A DNA stretch of 16,236 nucleotides, taken from the NCBI GenBank assembly GCA_012719335.1, contig JAAYAO010000276.1, positions 1-16,236 on the forward strand, read 5' to 3'. Each line of letters opens with the position of its first letter. The first letter of the stretch is position 1. Both the position numbers and the translations under genes were made by a program. The DNA is from Propionibacterium sp. GTDB lineage: Bacteria > Actinomycetota > Actinomycetes > Propionibacteriales > Propionibacteriaceae. Under the pieces are notes generated by a model. The model did no database searches and was not told the origin of the DNA. It saw only the letters and a program-made list of their open reading frames with translations. Below, in pieces: positions 1 to 6,932 of the stretch.

Positions 1-60
1 GAATACCTGGGCGCCGAACTGATCGGCGAAGAAGGCGACGACAACCAGCCGCGGTTCTGA
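1..60 (+). CDS. C-terminal end of an unidentified protein (5' truncated by the window)
   Basis: The first 60 bases read in frame 1 as 19 residues (starting EYLGAELIGEE and ending in NQPRF) followed by TGA. The short helix-like segment with LGAELI and an acidic tail resembles the end of actinobacterial DnaX (DNA polymerase III tau/gamma). dnaX often sits near ybaB and recR, which lie just to the right here, but on the opposite strand. The identification is only a guess; the reading frame and its stop are what is seen. Confidence 0.5.
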   Translation, partial: EYLGAELIGEEGDDNQPRF

Positions 61-70
61 CCCCACCGCG

Positions 71-115
71 TCGGCTGAGCAGAGATCGCTTGCGATCTCG
101 TGTCGAAGCCAGCGG
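71..115 (+). repeat. Hairpin repeat, copy 1
   Basis: The 5' arm is GGCTGAGC (73-80). An 8-bp perfect stem follows, GAGATCGC (82-89) with GCGATCTC (92-99) and a TT loop. The 3' arm is GTCGAAGCC (102-110). The outer four bases pair (GGCT with AGCC) and GA faces GA inside them. This copy has C and G where the other copies have T and A in the outer stem, so the pair is preserved by a double change. Confidence 0.75.
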
Positions 116-125
116 CTGGGCTGTG

Positions 126-134
126 GGGTTGAGC
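126..134 (+). repeat. Degenerate half copy of the hairpin repeat
   Basis: GGTTGAGC (127-134) matches the 5' arm of the repeat family. The bases after it do not form the expected inner stem and no clear GTCGAAACC arm follows, so this looks like a decayed or partial copy. Confidence 0.4.
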
Positions 135-167
135 CGGGCTCTCTGCGCGGGTGGGTCGGTTTGTGCC

Positions 168-210
168 GCGTCGGTTGAGCCGGGCCGTGGGCCCGAGTCG
201 AAACCAGCGG
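168..210 (+). repeat. Hairpin repeat, copy 2
   Basis: The 5' arm is GGTTGAGC (173-180). The inner stem is CGGGCC (181-186) with GGCCCG (190-195) around a GTG loop. The 3' arm is GTCGAAACC (197-205). The architecture matches copy 1 but the inner stem sequence differs. Confidence 0.75.
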
Positions 211-214
211 CTCT

Positions 215-255
215 GGGGTTTCGACACGGCCGCTGCGCGGCCTGCTCAACCAGCG
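215..255 (-). repeat. Hairpin repeat, copy 3 (inverted)
   Basis: On the + strand it begins GGTTTCGAC (217-225), has the stem GGCCGC (228-233) with GCGGCC (237-242) around TGC, and ends GCTCAACC (244-251) then AGCG. Read on the minus strand it is a full copy, GGTTGAGC, stem, GTCGAAACC. Copies 2 and 3 are tail to tail, only a few bases apart. Confidence 0.75.
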
Positions 256-291
256 TGAAGAGGCGGGGCGGAGCGAAAGTAGACTCACTCC

Positions 292-711
292 ATGCCCGAC
301 ATCGAACTGACCGATTACGAAATCCCGAACCTGGACGAACTGGTCCGGCTCTATGAACGGGTCGGGTGGGACGCCTACACCCGTGATCCGCAACGTCTCC
401 ACGACGCGGTCAATCGGTCGTTGCGCGTGGTGTGTGCACGGCAGGAGGGCACGCTGGTCGGTTTGGCGCGGGTGGTCGGTGACGGGTTGACGATCGTCTA
501 TCTCCAGGACATCCTCGTCGACCCCGAGCACCAGCGCGCGGGTGTGGGGCGGCGCCTCCTGCAGCGCGTCCTGGAACCCTTCGCCGAAGTGCGTCAGCAG
601 GTGCTGATCACCGACGACGAGTCGCGGCAACGCGCCTTCTACGAAGCGATGGGCTTCACCGAGATCCGCGACCTGGAATACCCGATTCGGGCCTTCGTGC
701 GGTTCTCCTGA
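292..711 (+). CDS. GNAT family N-acetyltransferase
   Basis: A 139-residue single-domain protein with the GNAT fold. It probably transfers an acetyl group from acetyl-CoA to an unknown amine in the cytoplasm. Strand beta4 (LQDILVDPEH, about residues 71-80) runs into the acetyl-CoA pyrophosphate loop QRAGVG (81-86) and helix GRRLLQRVL. The later AFYEAMGF (116-122) is the usual GNAT motif B, where a Tyr often acts as general acid. The length is normal for the family. The ATG at 292 is the first plausible start; the only purine-rich stretch (GGCGGAG, 267-273) is about 18 bases away, so ribosome binding looks weak. The gene is alone between the repeat cluster and the convergent recR. The substrate cannot be read from the sequence. 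Confidence 0.88.
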   Translation: MPDIELTDYEIPNLDELVRLYERVGWDAYTRDPQRLHDAVNRSLRVVCARQEGTLVGLARVVGDGLTIVYLQDILVDPEHQRAGVGRRLLQRVLEPFAEVRQQVLITDDESRQRAFYEAMGFTEIRDLEYPIRAFVRFS

Positions 712-738
712 TCCACGGTCGAATGAGCGGGACGGGCG

Positions 739-1338
739 TCAGGCGTTCTGCAGCCGGCGTCCCTCGAAGGCCCGACCCAGGGTGACCTCGTCGGCGTACT
801 CCAAGTCGCCACCGACCGGCAGGCCGCTGGCCAGCTTCGACACCGACACACCCATCGGGGCGATCAACCGGGTCAGGTAGGTGGCGGTCGCCTCACCCTC
901 CAGGTTCGGGTCGGTCGCCAGGATCACCTCGGTGATCCGGTCATCGGCCAGCCGTTGCACCAGCTCGCGGATGTGCAGGTCGGCCGGGCCGACCCCGTCG
1001 ATCGGGCTGATCGCCCCACCCAGCACGTGGTAGCGCCCCCGGAACTCGCGGGTGCGCTCGATCGCCATCACGTCCTTGGGTTCCTCGACCACGCACAGCG
1101 CGGTGTCGTCCCGCCGCGGATCGGTGCAGATCCGGCAGGTGGTCGATTCGGACACGTTGAAACAGGTTTCGCAGAACTGGGCGGTCTGCTTCACCCGACG
1201 CAAGGTGTCGGCCAACCGAAAGATGTCCTCCGGGTCGGCCGCCAGCACATGAAACGCCAGCCGCTGGGCACTCTTGGGGCCGATCCCGGGTAACCGTCCG
1301 AGTTCTTCGATCAGGTCCTGGACGGGGCCTTCGTACAC
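739..1338 (-). CDS. recR: Recombination mediator protein RecR
   Basis: This 199-residue protein has the full RecR architecture. It begins with a helix-hairpin-helix segment ([12 protein letters not shown], about 15-26). A four-cysteine zinc finger follows (C56, C59, C68, C71). The Toprim domain has its acidic patch (VVEEP, 83-87) and the motif [11 protein letters not shown] (141-151). The C-terminal segment is [14 protein letters not shown] (174-187). RecR works with RecO and RecF to load RecA on gapped DNA. The start is GTG at 1338, one base after the ybaB stop, so the two genes are almost certainly cotranscribed and translationally coupled. The length matches the family norm (about 200). 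The right neighbour ybaB supports the call. Confidence 0.97.
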   Translation of the reverse strand: MYEGPVQDLIEELGRLPGIGPKSAQRLAFHVLAADPEDIFRLADTLRRVKQTAQFCETCFNVSESTTCRICTDPRRDDTALCVVEEPKDVMAIERTREFRGRYHVLGGAISPIDGVGPADLHIRELVQRLADDRITEVILATDPNLEGEATATYLTRLIAPMGVSVSKLASGLPVGGDLEYADEVTLGRAFEGRRLQNA

Positions 1339-1339
1339 C

Positions 1340-1672
1340 TCAGATCCCGAACCCGCCGGCCAACCCGCCGAGCCCGCCGGCGAGCGGCCCCAGCTTGGCC
1401 TGGGTCAGGGCGGCGACCTGGTTGTTGGCGTCACGCACCGCGGCCACGATCAGATCGGCCAGGGTTTCGGTGTCCTCGGGGTCGACCACCTCGGGGGAGA
1501 TCGTCAGGCTCTTCAGCTCACCGGTGCCGGTCAACACGGCGGTGACCATCCCACCGCCGGCAGTGCCCTCGAGTTCGGTCTCGGCGATCTCGGCCTGGGC
1601 CTGCTCGAACTGTGCCTTCATGGCATTGGCCTGGGCCATCAGGCCACCCATGTCGAAACCCTCGGGGATCAT
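1340..1672 (-). CDS. ybaB: YbaB/EbfC family nucleoid-associated protein
   Basis: A 110-residue protein of the YbaB/EbfC family, small dimeric DNA-binding proteins usually encoded next to recR. It opens with [20 protein letters not shown] and a long amphipathic helix. The conserved middle ([22 protein letters not shown]) and the helical [15 protein letters not shown] segment are typical. The tail is Gly/Leu-rich ([14 protein letters not shown]), as in many actinobacterial copies. I chose ATG at 1672 over an in-frame GTG at 1696. The ATG is preceded by GGAAAGGA about 4 bases upstream, and the eight extra residues would not match the usual family N-terminus. The stop lies 1 nt before the recR start. 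A terminator at 1747-1780 separates this pair from the lipoprotein gene upstream, so a promoter should lie between about 1673 and 1745. Confidence 0.93.
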   Translation of the reverse strand: MIPEGFDMGGLMAQANAMKAQFEQAQAEIAETELEGTAGGGMVTAVLTGTGELKSLTISPEVVDPEDTETLADLIVAAVRDANNQVAALTQAKLGPLAGGLGGLAGGFGI

Positions 1673-1739
1673 GGCGTCCTTTCCAGCCACCGGCACCCTG
1701 CCGGAAGCACGTCATCGACTACCCACCCAGCCTATGCGC

Positions 1740-1781
1740 CAAAACCGACAACCCCGCACCGAAACTCGGGCGGGGTTGTCG
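1740..1781 (-). terminator. Intrinsic terminator of the DUF4333 gene
   Basis: A perfect 11-bp stem, GACAACCCCGC (1747-1757) with GCGGGGTTGTC (1770-1780), is extended inward by CCG/CGG around an AAACT loop, with one unpaired A (1758). Read on the minus strand it is followed by GGTTTTGG. It lies 25 bases after the DUF4333 stop and before ybaB. Confidence 0.75.
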
Positions 1782-1805
1782 AAACTCGCGTGGGTTCGGG
1801 GAAAC

Positions 1806-2090
1806 TCAGGCGGGTTCGATGCTGAAGTTGACGGTGTTGTCCTCGACGGAGGTCACCACGACCTTGTACTGGGTCTCCTGGCCGTCCTTGGTGGCGGTGC
1901 AGGTCATCTCGGCACCGACCTCGGCCGGCAGGCTCTCCGGGCACTCCACCTCATCGGGGGCCAGTTCGGGGTAGGCGGCGAGCTGCTGCTTGATCTGCTC
2001 CTCGACGTCGCCGGCCGAGACGCTGGCTTGGCAGCCGGCCAGACCGAGGGCAACGATCACAGCGAGAACCGGGGCGACAAACTTACGCAT
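1806..2090 (-). CDS. DUF4333 domain lipoprotein
   Basis: A 94-residue secreted lipoprotein of unknown function. The N-terminus is a classical signal: MRK, a hydrophobic stretch (FVAPVLAVIVALG), then the lipobox LAGC with the lipidated cysteine at 20. The mature part (VSAGDVEEQIKQQLA, then a Cys at 50 and a Cys at 64 in MTCTATKDGQ, then YKVVVTSVEDNTVNF) fits DUF4333, a small beta-rich domain common in actinobacterial cell-envelope proteins. The two cysteines may form a disulfide. The start is ATG at 2090 with a good GAGGAG ribosome site 7 bases upstream. It has its own terminator on the left and faces away from ileS on the right, so it is probably monocistronic. Confidence 0.88.
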   Translation of the reverse strand: MRKFVAPVLAVIVALGLAGCQASVSAGDVEEQIKQQLAAYPELAPDEVECPESLPAEVGAEMTCTATKDGQETQYKVVVTSVEDNTVNFSIEPA

Positions 2091-2263
2091 ATTTACTCCT
2101 CACAATGGCGGGTAACGTTTGATCGACGCACCCGGGGTTCTTCGGGTTCCGGCTCGGCCGGTACCGGTCAACGTATCGGTCGTCCCGAGGGCCGGTCCAC
2201 TGTCCGCGCGGGCGAAGGACCATTGGATATCGACATATGTCACCAAGGTTGACCCGGCACTCG

Positions 2264-2293
2264 TTGGCGCGGTCGCCCTCGGCTGCCTACACT
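2264..2293 (+). promoter_or_regulatory. Probable ileS promoter
   Basis: TTGGCG (2264-2269) and TACACT (2288-2293) are separated by 18 bases, a good sigma-A/HrdB-type pair. Transcription would start near 2300, just before the T-box leader. That leaves a very short 5' end, as expected of an ultrashort stem I. The region 2091-2263 to the left shows nothing else I can identify. Confidence 0.55.
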
Positions 2294-2299
2294 GTGCAC

Positions 2300-2482
2300 T
2301 GTCCGCACGGCGAGGATGGGGCCATCACCCCGGAGCTGCTGGAAGAACGGTCACCGGTGGTGACTCAGTAGAACCAGCGGCGGACGAACCTGGAGCGGGT
2401 CGGCAGCGTCCGGCCAAGAAGGGTGGTACCGCGGGGCCCACGCCTCGTCCCTTCGGCCATGCATTCGGTTGAACGAAGGAAG
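2300..2482 (+). promoter_or_regulatory. Ile T-box riboswitch, ultrashort stem I, translational type
   Basis: The T-box signature AAGGGTGGTACCGCGG is at 2419-2434; its UGGU (2424-2427) can pair with the ACCA end of uncharged tRNA-Ile. Stem I is a minimal hairpin, GGGG (2318-2321) with CCCC (2328-2331), with an Ile codon ATC (2324-2326) exposed in the loop. The next hairpin has GTCACC/GGTGAC arms (2350-2355, 2359-2364) inside CTGCTG/CAGTAG (2336-2341, 2366-2371). The switch is visible: CCTTCG (2450-2455) lies in the strand that closes the T-box stem (AAGGG 2419-2423 with CCCTT 2449-2453) and also pairs perfectly with CGAAGG (2474-2479) in the ileS ribosome site. No poly-T tract follows, which argues for control of translation, as known for actinobacterial ileS leaders. 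Confidence 0.93.
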
Positions 2483-2492
2483 CACACCCGCG

Positions 2493-5400
2493 ATGACCAC
2501 CTCCGCGCGCGTCTACAACGCCGTCCCACCGCAGATCGACCTGCCCGCGATGGAGCACGAGATTCTCGAACTGTGGCGGACCCGCGACACCTTCGCCGAA
2601 ACCCTGGCCAAGACCGAGGATCGGCCCCGCTGGACCTTCTACGAGGGCCCGCCCACCGCCAACGGCATGCCCGGCACCCACCACATCGAGGCCCGGGTGT
2701 TCAAGGACGTCTTCCCCCGCTTCCGCACCATGCAGGGCTACCGGGTCGACCGCAAGGCCGGCTGGGACTGCCACGGCCTGCCCGTCGAACTCGCCGTCGA
2801 GAAGGAACTCGGCTTCAACGGCAAGGAGGACATCGAGGCCTACGGGGTGGAGAAGTTCAACGCCCGCTGCCGTGAGTCGGTGACCCGCCACGTCGACGCT
2901 TTCGCCGAGCTCACCGACCGGATGGGCTACTGGGTGAACATGGACGAGGCGTACTGGACGATGCACCCGTCCTACGTCGAATCCGAGTGGTGGGCGCTGA
3001 AGCAGATCTTCGACAAGGGCTGGCTGGTCGAGGACCATCGCGTCGCCCCCTACTGCCCGCGCTGCGGCACCACCCTGTCCGACCACGAACTCGCCCAGGG
3101 CTACGAGGAAACCGTCGACACCACCGCCTACGTCCGGTTCCCGCTGACCGGCGGTGACTGGGCCGGACGCGCCGACCTGGTGGTGTGGACGACCACCCCC
3201 TGGACGCTGCTGTCGAACTCCCTGGTCGCGGTCGGGGCCGAGCTCAGCTACGTGGTGGCCCAGCAGGGCGAGGACACCCCGGTCGTGGTCGCCAAGGAGC
3301 TCGCCGACTCGCTGCTCGGCGAGGGCTGGACGCAGTTGGGCGAGTTCACCGGAGCACAGATGGTCGGGTGGACCTACCGGCGTCCCTTCGACGTGGTCGA
3401 ACAGCCCGGCACCGCCTTCTTCGTGGTCACCGAGGATTACGTCGCCCTCGGCGAGGGCACCGGGCTGGTGCACCAGGCCGCCGCCTTCGGTGAGGACGAC
3501 TTCCAGTCCTGCCGCCGCCACGGCATCGTGCTGGTCAACCCGATCGAACCCGACGGCACCTTCGCCGCCGATCTGGATCTGGTCGGTGGCCTGTTCTTCA
3601 AGGACGCCGACCCGGTGGCGCTGGCCGACCTCGACGAACGCGGTCTGCTGGTCAAGACCGCCTCGCACACCCACCAGTACCCGCACTGCTGGCGCTGTCA
3701 CACCCCGCTGATGTACTACGCCCAGCCGTCCTGGTACATCCGCACCACCTCCTTCCACGACGAACTGCTGCGCGAGAACGAGGCCACCGCCTGGTACCCC
3801 GAAACCATCAAGTGGGGCCGCTACGGCGATTGGCTGCGCAACAACGTCGACTGGGCGCTGTCCCGGTCGCGCTACTGGGGCACCCCGCTGCCGGTGTGGC
3901 GCAACGACGAGAACCCGGCCGATATGGTCTGTGTCGGTTCGTTGGCCGAACTGTCCGAGCTGACCGGACGCGACCTGTCGGAGCTCGACCCGCACCGTCC
4001 CTTCATCGACGAGGTGACCTTCACCAAGCCCGGGGTGGCCGGCACCTACCGTCGGGTCGAGGAAGTGATCGACGCCTGGTTCGACTCCGGGGCGATGCCC
4101 TTCGCGCAATGGGGCTACCCCTACGCCGAGGGGTCGGTGGAGAAGTTCAAGACGGCCTACCCGGCCGACTTCATCTGTGAGGCCACCGACCAGACCCGCG
4201 GCTGGTTCTACTCGTTGATGGCGGTGGGCACCGCGGTGTTCGACCAGAGCTCGTACCGCAATGTGCTCTGCCTGGGCCACATCCTGGCCGAGGACGGCAA
4301 GAAGATGAGCAAGCACCTGGGCAACATCATCGAGCCGATCCCGTTGATGGAGAAGCACGGTGCGGACGGGGTGCGCTGGTTCATGGCAGCGGCCGGCTCA
4401 CCCTGGCAGGCCCGCCGGGTGGGTGACACCGCCATTCAGGAAGCCGTCCGCAAGGTGCTGCTGACCTACTGGAACACCGTCGCCTTCCACGCCCTGTACG
4501 CCCGGACGAACAACTGGGCCCCCGGTGACGGGGCGGACCGGGCCCGGCCGCGGCTGCTCGACCGATGGCTGCGGTCGGCCACCCAGCAGTTGATCGCCGA
4601 CGTCACCGCCGCCCTGGAGAACTTCGACACCCAGCGGGCCGGGCAGCAGTTGGCCGGGTTCGTCGACAACCTGTCGAACTGGTACGTCCGTCGTTCCCGG
4701 CGCAACTTCTGGGACGGTGACCCGGCCGCTCTGCAGACCCTGCACGACACCCTCGAGGTGCTCACCCGGCTGCTGGCCCCGATGGTGCCGTTCATCACCG
4801 AACGGGTCTGGCAGGACCTGATCGTGCCGGCCGTCCCGGACGCCCCGACCTCGGTGCACCTGGCCGACTGGCCGGTGGTGGACGAAACCCAACTCGACCC
4901 CGAACTGGATCGGGCCATGTCGCTGACCCGCCGACTGGTGGAGTTGGGCCGTTCGGCCCGGGCCGAGGCGAAGGTGAAGACCCGTCAGCCGCTGCGCCGG
5001 GTGCTGGTGCCTTCGGCCTCCCACGCGATCCTCAGCGAGGAACTGCGCGCCGAGATCGCCGAGGAACTCAACGTGCAGTCGGTGGAGTCGTTCGCCTCCG
5101 CCGGTGACTTGGTCGACTACTCGGCCAAGGGCAACTTCCGCAACCTGGGCAAGCGGTTCGCCAAGCAGACCCCGGTGGTGGCCGCGGCGATCGCCGCCGC
5201 CGACGCCGCCGAGCTGCACGCCGCGCTGCAGGCCGACGGGGTGGCCCGGGTGGAGGTCGCCGGGGAGACCGTCGAGGTGGGGCCCGACGATGTGATCATC
5301 TCCGAACGGCCCCGGGAGGGCTGGTCGGTGATCAACGAGCAGGGCGAAACCGTCGCCCTGGACCTCGAGCTCACCCCCGATCTGGTGCGGGCCGGCCTGG

Positions 5401-5636
5401 CCCGTGAGGTGATCCGGTTGGTGCAGGACGCGCGTAAGTCGTCCGGCTTCGAGGTGTCGGACCGGATCGTCCTGGAATGGGCCGCCGAGGGTGAGCTGGC
5501 CGAGGCGATCGAGGCGCATGCGACCGAGATCGCCGCCGAGGTGCTGGCGGTGGAGATGACCCGGGGCAGCGCCGCCGACGACTGGTCGCGCGATGAGGAC
5601 CTGGGGTTGGCGCTGAAGGTGCGGGTCGCCCGGTGA
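2493..5636 (+). CDS. ileS: Isoleucyl-tRNA synthetase (class I)
   Basis: A 1047-residue cytoplasmic enzyme that charges tRNA-Ile. The HIGH-type signature is GTHH (61-64, in GMPGTHHIEARVF) and the KMSKS loop is KMSKH (604-608). The CP1 editing domain lies between two CxxC pairs, CPRC (188-191) and CWRC (399-402), and contains WTTTPWTL (232-239). The anticodon-binding region follows (NLSNWYVRRSRRNFW). The length, zinc ribbons and GxHH signature fit the longer actinobacterial/eukaryote-like IleS rather than the roughly 930-residue E. coli type. Known long-type enzymes are often poorly inhibited by mupirocin; that property is inferred here. I placed the start at ATG 2493 because it follows the GAAGGAAG ribosome site (2475-2482) that the T-box masks; an in-frame TTG at 2469 lies upstream of that site. 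Confidence 0.98.
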   Translation: MTTSARVYNAVPPQIDLPAMEHEILELWRTRDTFAETLAKTEDRPRWTFYEGPPTANGMPGTHHIEARVFKDVFPRFRTMQGYRVDRKAGWDCHGLPVELAVEKELGFNGKEDIEAYGVEKFNARCRESVTRHVDAFAELTDRMGYWVNMDEAYWTMHPSYVESEWWALKQIFDKGWLVEDHRVAPYCPRCGTTLSDHELAQGYEETVDTTAYVRFPLTGGDWAGRADLVVWTTTPWTLLSNSLVAVGAELSYVVAQQGEDTPVVVAKELADSLLGEGWTQLGEFTGAQMVGWTYRRPFDVVEQPGTAFFVVTEDYVALGEGTGLVHQAAAFGEDDFQSCRRHGIVLVNPIEPDGTFAADLDLVGGLFFKDADPVALADLDERGLLVKTASHTHQYPHCWRCHTPLMYYAQPSWYIRTTSFHDELLRENEATAWYPETIKWGRYGDWLRNNVDWALSRSRYWGTPLPVWRNDENPADMVCVGSLAELSELTGRDLSELDPHRPFIDEVTFTKPGVAGTYRRVEEVIDAWFDSGAMPFAQWGYPYAEGSVEKFKTAYPADFICEATDQTRGWFYSLMAVGTAVFDQSSYRNVLCLGHILAEDGKKMSKHLGNIIEPIPLMEKHGADGVRWFMAAAGSPWQARRVGDTAIQEAVRKVLLTYWNTVAFHALYARTNNWAPGDGADRARPRLLDRWLRSATQQLIADVTAALENFDTQRAGQQLAGFVDNLSNWYVRRSRRNFWDGDPAALQTLHDTLEVLTRLLAPMVPFITERVWQDLIVPAVPDAPTSVHLADWPVVDETQLDPELDRAMSLTRRLVELGRSARAEAKVKTRQPLRRVLVPSASHAILSEELRAEIAEELNVQSVESFASAGDLVDYSAKGNFRNLGKRFAKQTPVVAAAIAAADAAELHAALQADGVARVEVAGETVEVGPDDVIISERPREGWSVINEQGETVALDLELTPDLVRAGLAREVIRLVQDARKSSGFEVSDRIVLEWAAEGELAEAIEAHATEIAAEVLAVEMTRGSAADDWSRDEDLGLALKVRVAR

Positions 5637-6316
5637 CCGGGCCGGGGGCCGAGGGGCCCGGCGGGGCGACGCCGGCGCGTCCCGAACCGGTGGTGTTCCT
5701 GCACGGGATGGGGGAGACCCCGCAGGCCTGGCAGGAGCAGGTGGTGGCGCTGCCGGAGGGTCACCCGGCGCTGGCGCCCTGGCTGTACGGCACCCGACCC
5801 GGACGCGATGTCGATTTCGATCTGGAATCGGCGGCTGCGGCGGTGGTCACCGAACTCGATCGGATCGGTGCCCGGCGGGCGCGCCTGTGTGGGCTCTCCC
5901 TGGGTGGGACGGTCGCCCTGCAGGTGGCGATCTCGTACCCCGAACGGGTCTCCCGGCTGGTGGTGTGTGCCGCCCAGGTGGCCCCACCTAAGGCGGTGCT
6001 GGCCGCGCAACGGGCGATCTTCAAGCTCTACCCGCGCAAGAAGCTCGCCGCCCAGGGGCTGGACAAGGACCGGCTGCTGGCGGTGATGAAGGCCTTCGGA
6101 GAGCTCGACATCTCCGCCGACCTCACGAAGGTCCAGGTGCCCACGAAGGTGCTGATCGGTGCCAACGACAAGCCGAACCGGCCGGCCGCCGAGCTGATCG
6201 CCCAGCGCATCACCGGTGCCGAACTGATCGAGGTATCCGGTGCCGGGCACACCGCCCACACCGACAACCCGGCAGCCTTCAACGATCTGGTGATCGACTT
6301 CCTGACCGCTGAATGA
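5633..6316 (+). CDS. Alpha/beta hydrolase, coupled to ileS
   Basis: A 227-residue alpha/beta-hydrolase-fold protein without a signal peptide, so cytoplasmic. The oxyanion region is HGMGET (24-29), and the nucleophile elbow is GLSLGG with Ser89. The acid is probably Asp179 in GANDKPN, and the catalytic histidine is His206 in GAGHTAH. Between them a small cap (about 118-165) is rich in Lys and Leu (FKLYPRKKLAAQ). The substrate is unknown. The GTG start overlaps the ileS stop by four bases (GTGA), so translation is probably coupled. The gene should therefore be cotranscribed with ileS and feel its T-box indirectly. The first 17 residues are low-complexity (Gly/Pro/Ala), and a start at a later codon cannot be excluded, though no internal ATG or GTG there is better placed. 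It converges on lysC. Confidence 0.87.
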   Translation: MTGPGAEGPGGATPARPEPVVFLHGMGETPQAWQEQVVALPEGHPALAPWLYGTRPGRDVDFDLESAAAAVVTELDRIGARRARLCGLSLGGTVALQVAISYPERVSRLVVCAAQVAPPKAVLAAQRAIFKLYPRKKLAAQGLDKDRLLAVMKAFGELDISADLTKVQVPTKVLIGANDKPNRPAAELIAQRITGAELIEVSGAGHTAHTDNPAAFNDLVIDFLTAE

Positions 6317-6343
6317 GCAGGCCGCGTCGGCAGGCCACTCCTA

Positions 6344-6386
6344 CGCTGGTTGAGCCGGATCGCGCAGCGATCCGTGTCGAAACCCC
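6344..6386 (+). repeat. Hairpin repeat, copy 4
   Basis: The 5' arm is GGTTGAGC (6348-6355). The inner stem is CGGATCGC (6356-6363) with GCGATCCG (6367-6374) around GCA. The 3' arm is GTCGAAACC (6376-6384). It lies between the convergent hydrolase and lysC genes, where it could also serve as a weak bidirectional terminator, although no T-tract follows. It has the same design as the copies near the left end. Confidence 0.75.
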
Positions 6387-6413
6387 CGGCGGCCGAATCC
6401 AAACGGGCCCCGC

Positions 6414-6932
6414 TCAGCGACCGGTGCCGGCGTAGACCACCGCTTCGCCCTCGGCGTCCAACCCGAAGGCGGTGTGCGCGGCGCGCACCGCGACGTCCAC
6501 CTCGGGGGCGTCCACGACGACCGAGATCCGAATCTCGGAGGTGGAGATCATCGAGATGTTGACGCCGGCGTCGGCCAGGGCCTTGAAGAACTTGGCGGTG
6601 ACGCCGGGGTGCGACCGCATGCCGACACCCACCACCGAGACCTTGCCGATCTGGTCGTCGTACAGCAGTTCCTGGAAACCGGCGGTGTCCTGGATCGCGG
6701 TCAGCGCCTGGATCGCCTTGCGGCCGTCGGAGGTCGGCAGGGTGAACGAGATGTCGGTGCGCGAGGTGTCGATCTTCGACACGTTCTGCACGATCATGTC
6801 GACGTTGATCTCGTTCTCGGCGATCACCTCGAAGATGTCGGCGGCCACACCGACCCGGTCGGGGACGCCGACGATGGTGATCTTGGCCTCGCCCCGGTCG
6901 TGGGCGACACCAGAAATCAGCGGCTGTTCCAT
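6414..6932 (-). CDS. lysC: Aspartokinase beta subunit from an internal in-frame start
   Basis: Within lysC, codon 250 is ATG ([12 protein letters not shown]) and is preceded by a strong ribosome site GAGGAAGGA about 6 bases upstream. Initiation there gives a 172-residue protein holding only the two ACT domains. This is the same arrangement and size as the known beta subunit of the Corynebacterium glutamicum alpha2-beta2 aspartokinase. The internal start and its ribosome site are seen directly; production of the beta chain is inferred from the family. Confidence 0.8.
   Translation of the reverse strand: MEQPLISGVAHDRGEAKITIVGVPDRVGVAADIFEVIAENEINVDMIVQNVSKIDTSRTDISFTLPTSDGRKAIQALTAIQDTAGFQELLYDDQIGKVSVVGVGMRSHPGVTAKFFKALADAGVNISMISTSEIRISVVVDAPEVDVAVRAAHTAFGLDAEGEAVVYAGTGR

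Noticed and set aside
71..255. CRISPR array
   Set aside because: The repeated units are palindromic, occur in both orientations, have variable interiors and irregular spacing, and no cas gene is present.
90..356. 88-codon + strand frame over the left repeat cluster
   Set aside because: It is made mostly of hairpin repeat sequence and overlaps the acetyltransferase start out of frame.
2325..4358. 677-codon minus-strand open frame opposite ileS
   Set aside because: It is antisense to a certain gene, its composition is the Gly/Val/His/Asp-rich pattern of a high-GC shadow frame, and it shows no recognisable motif.
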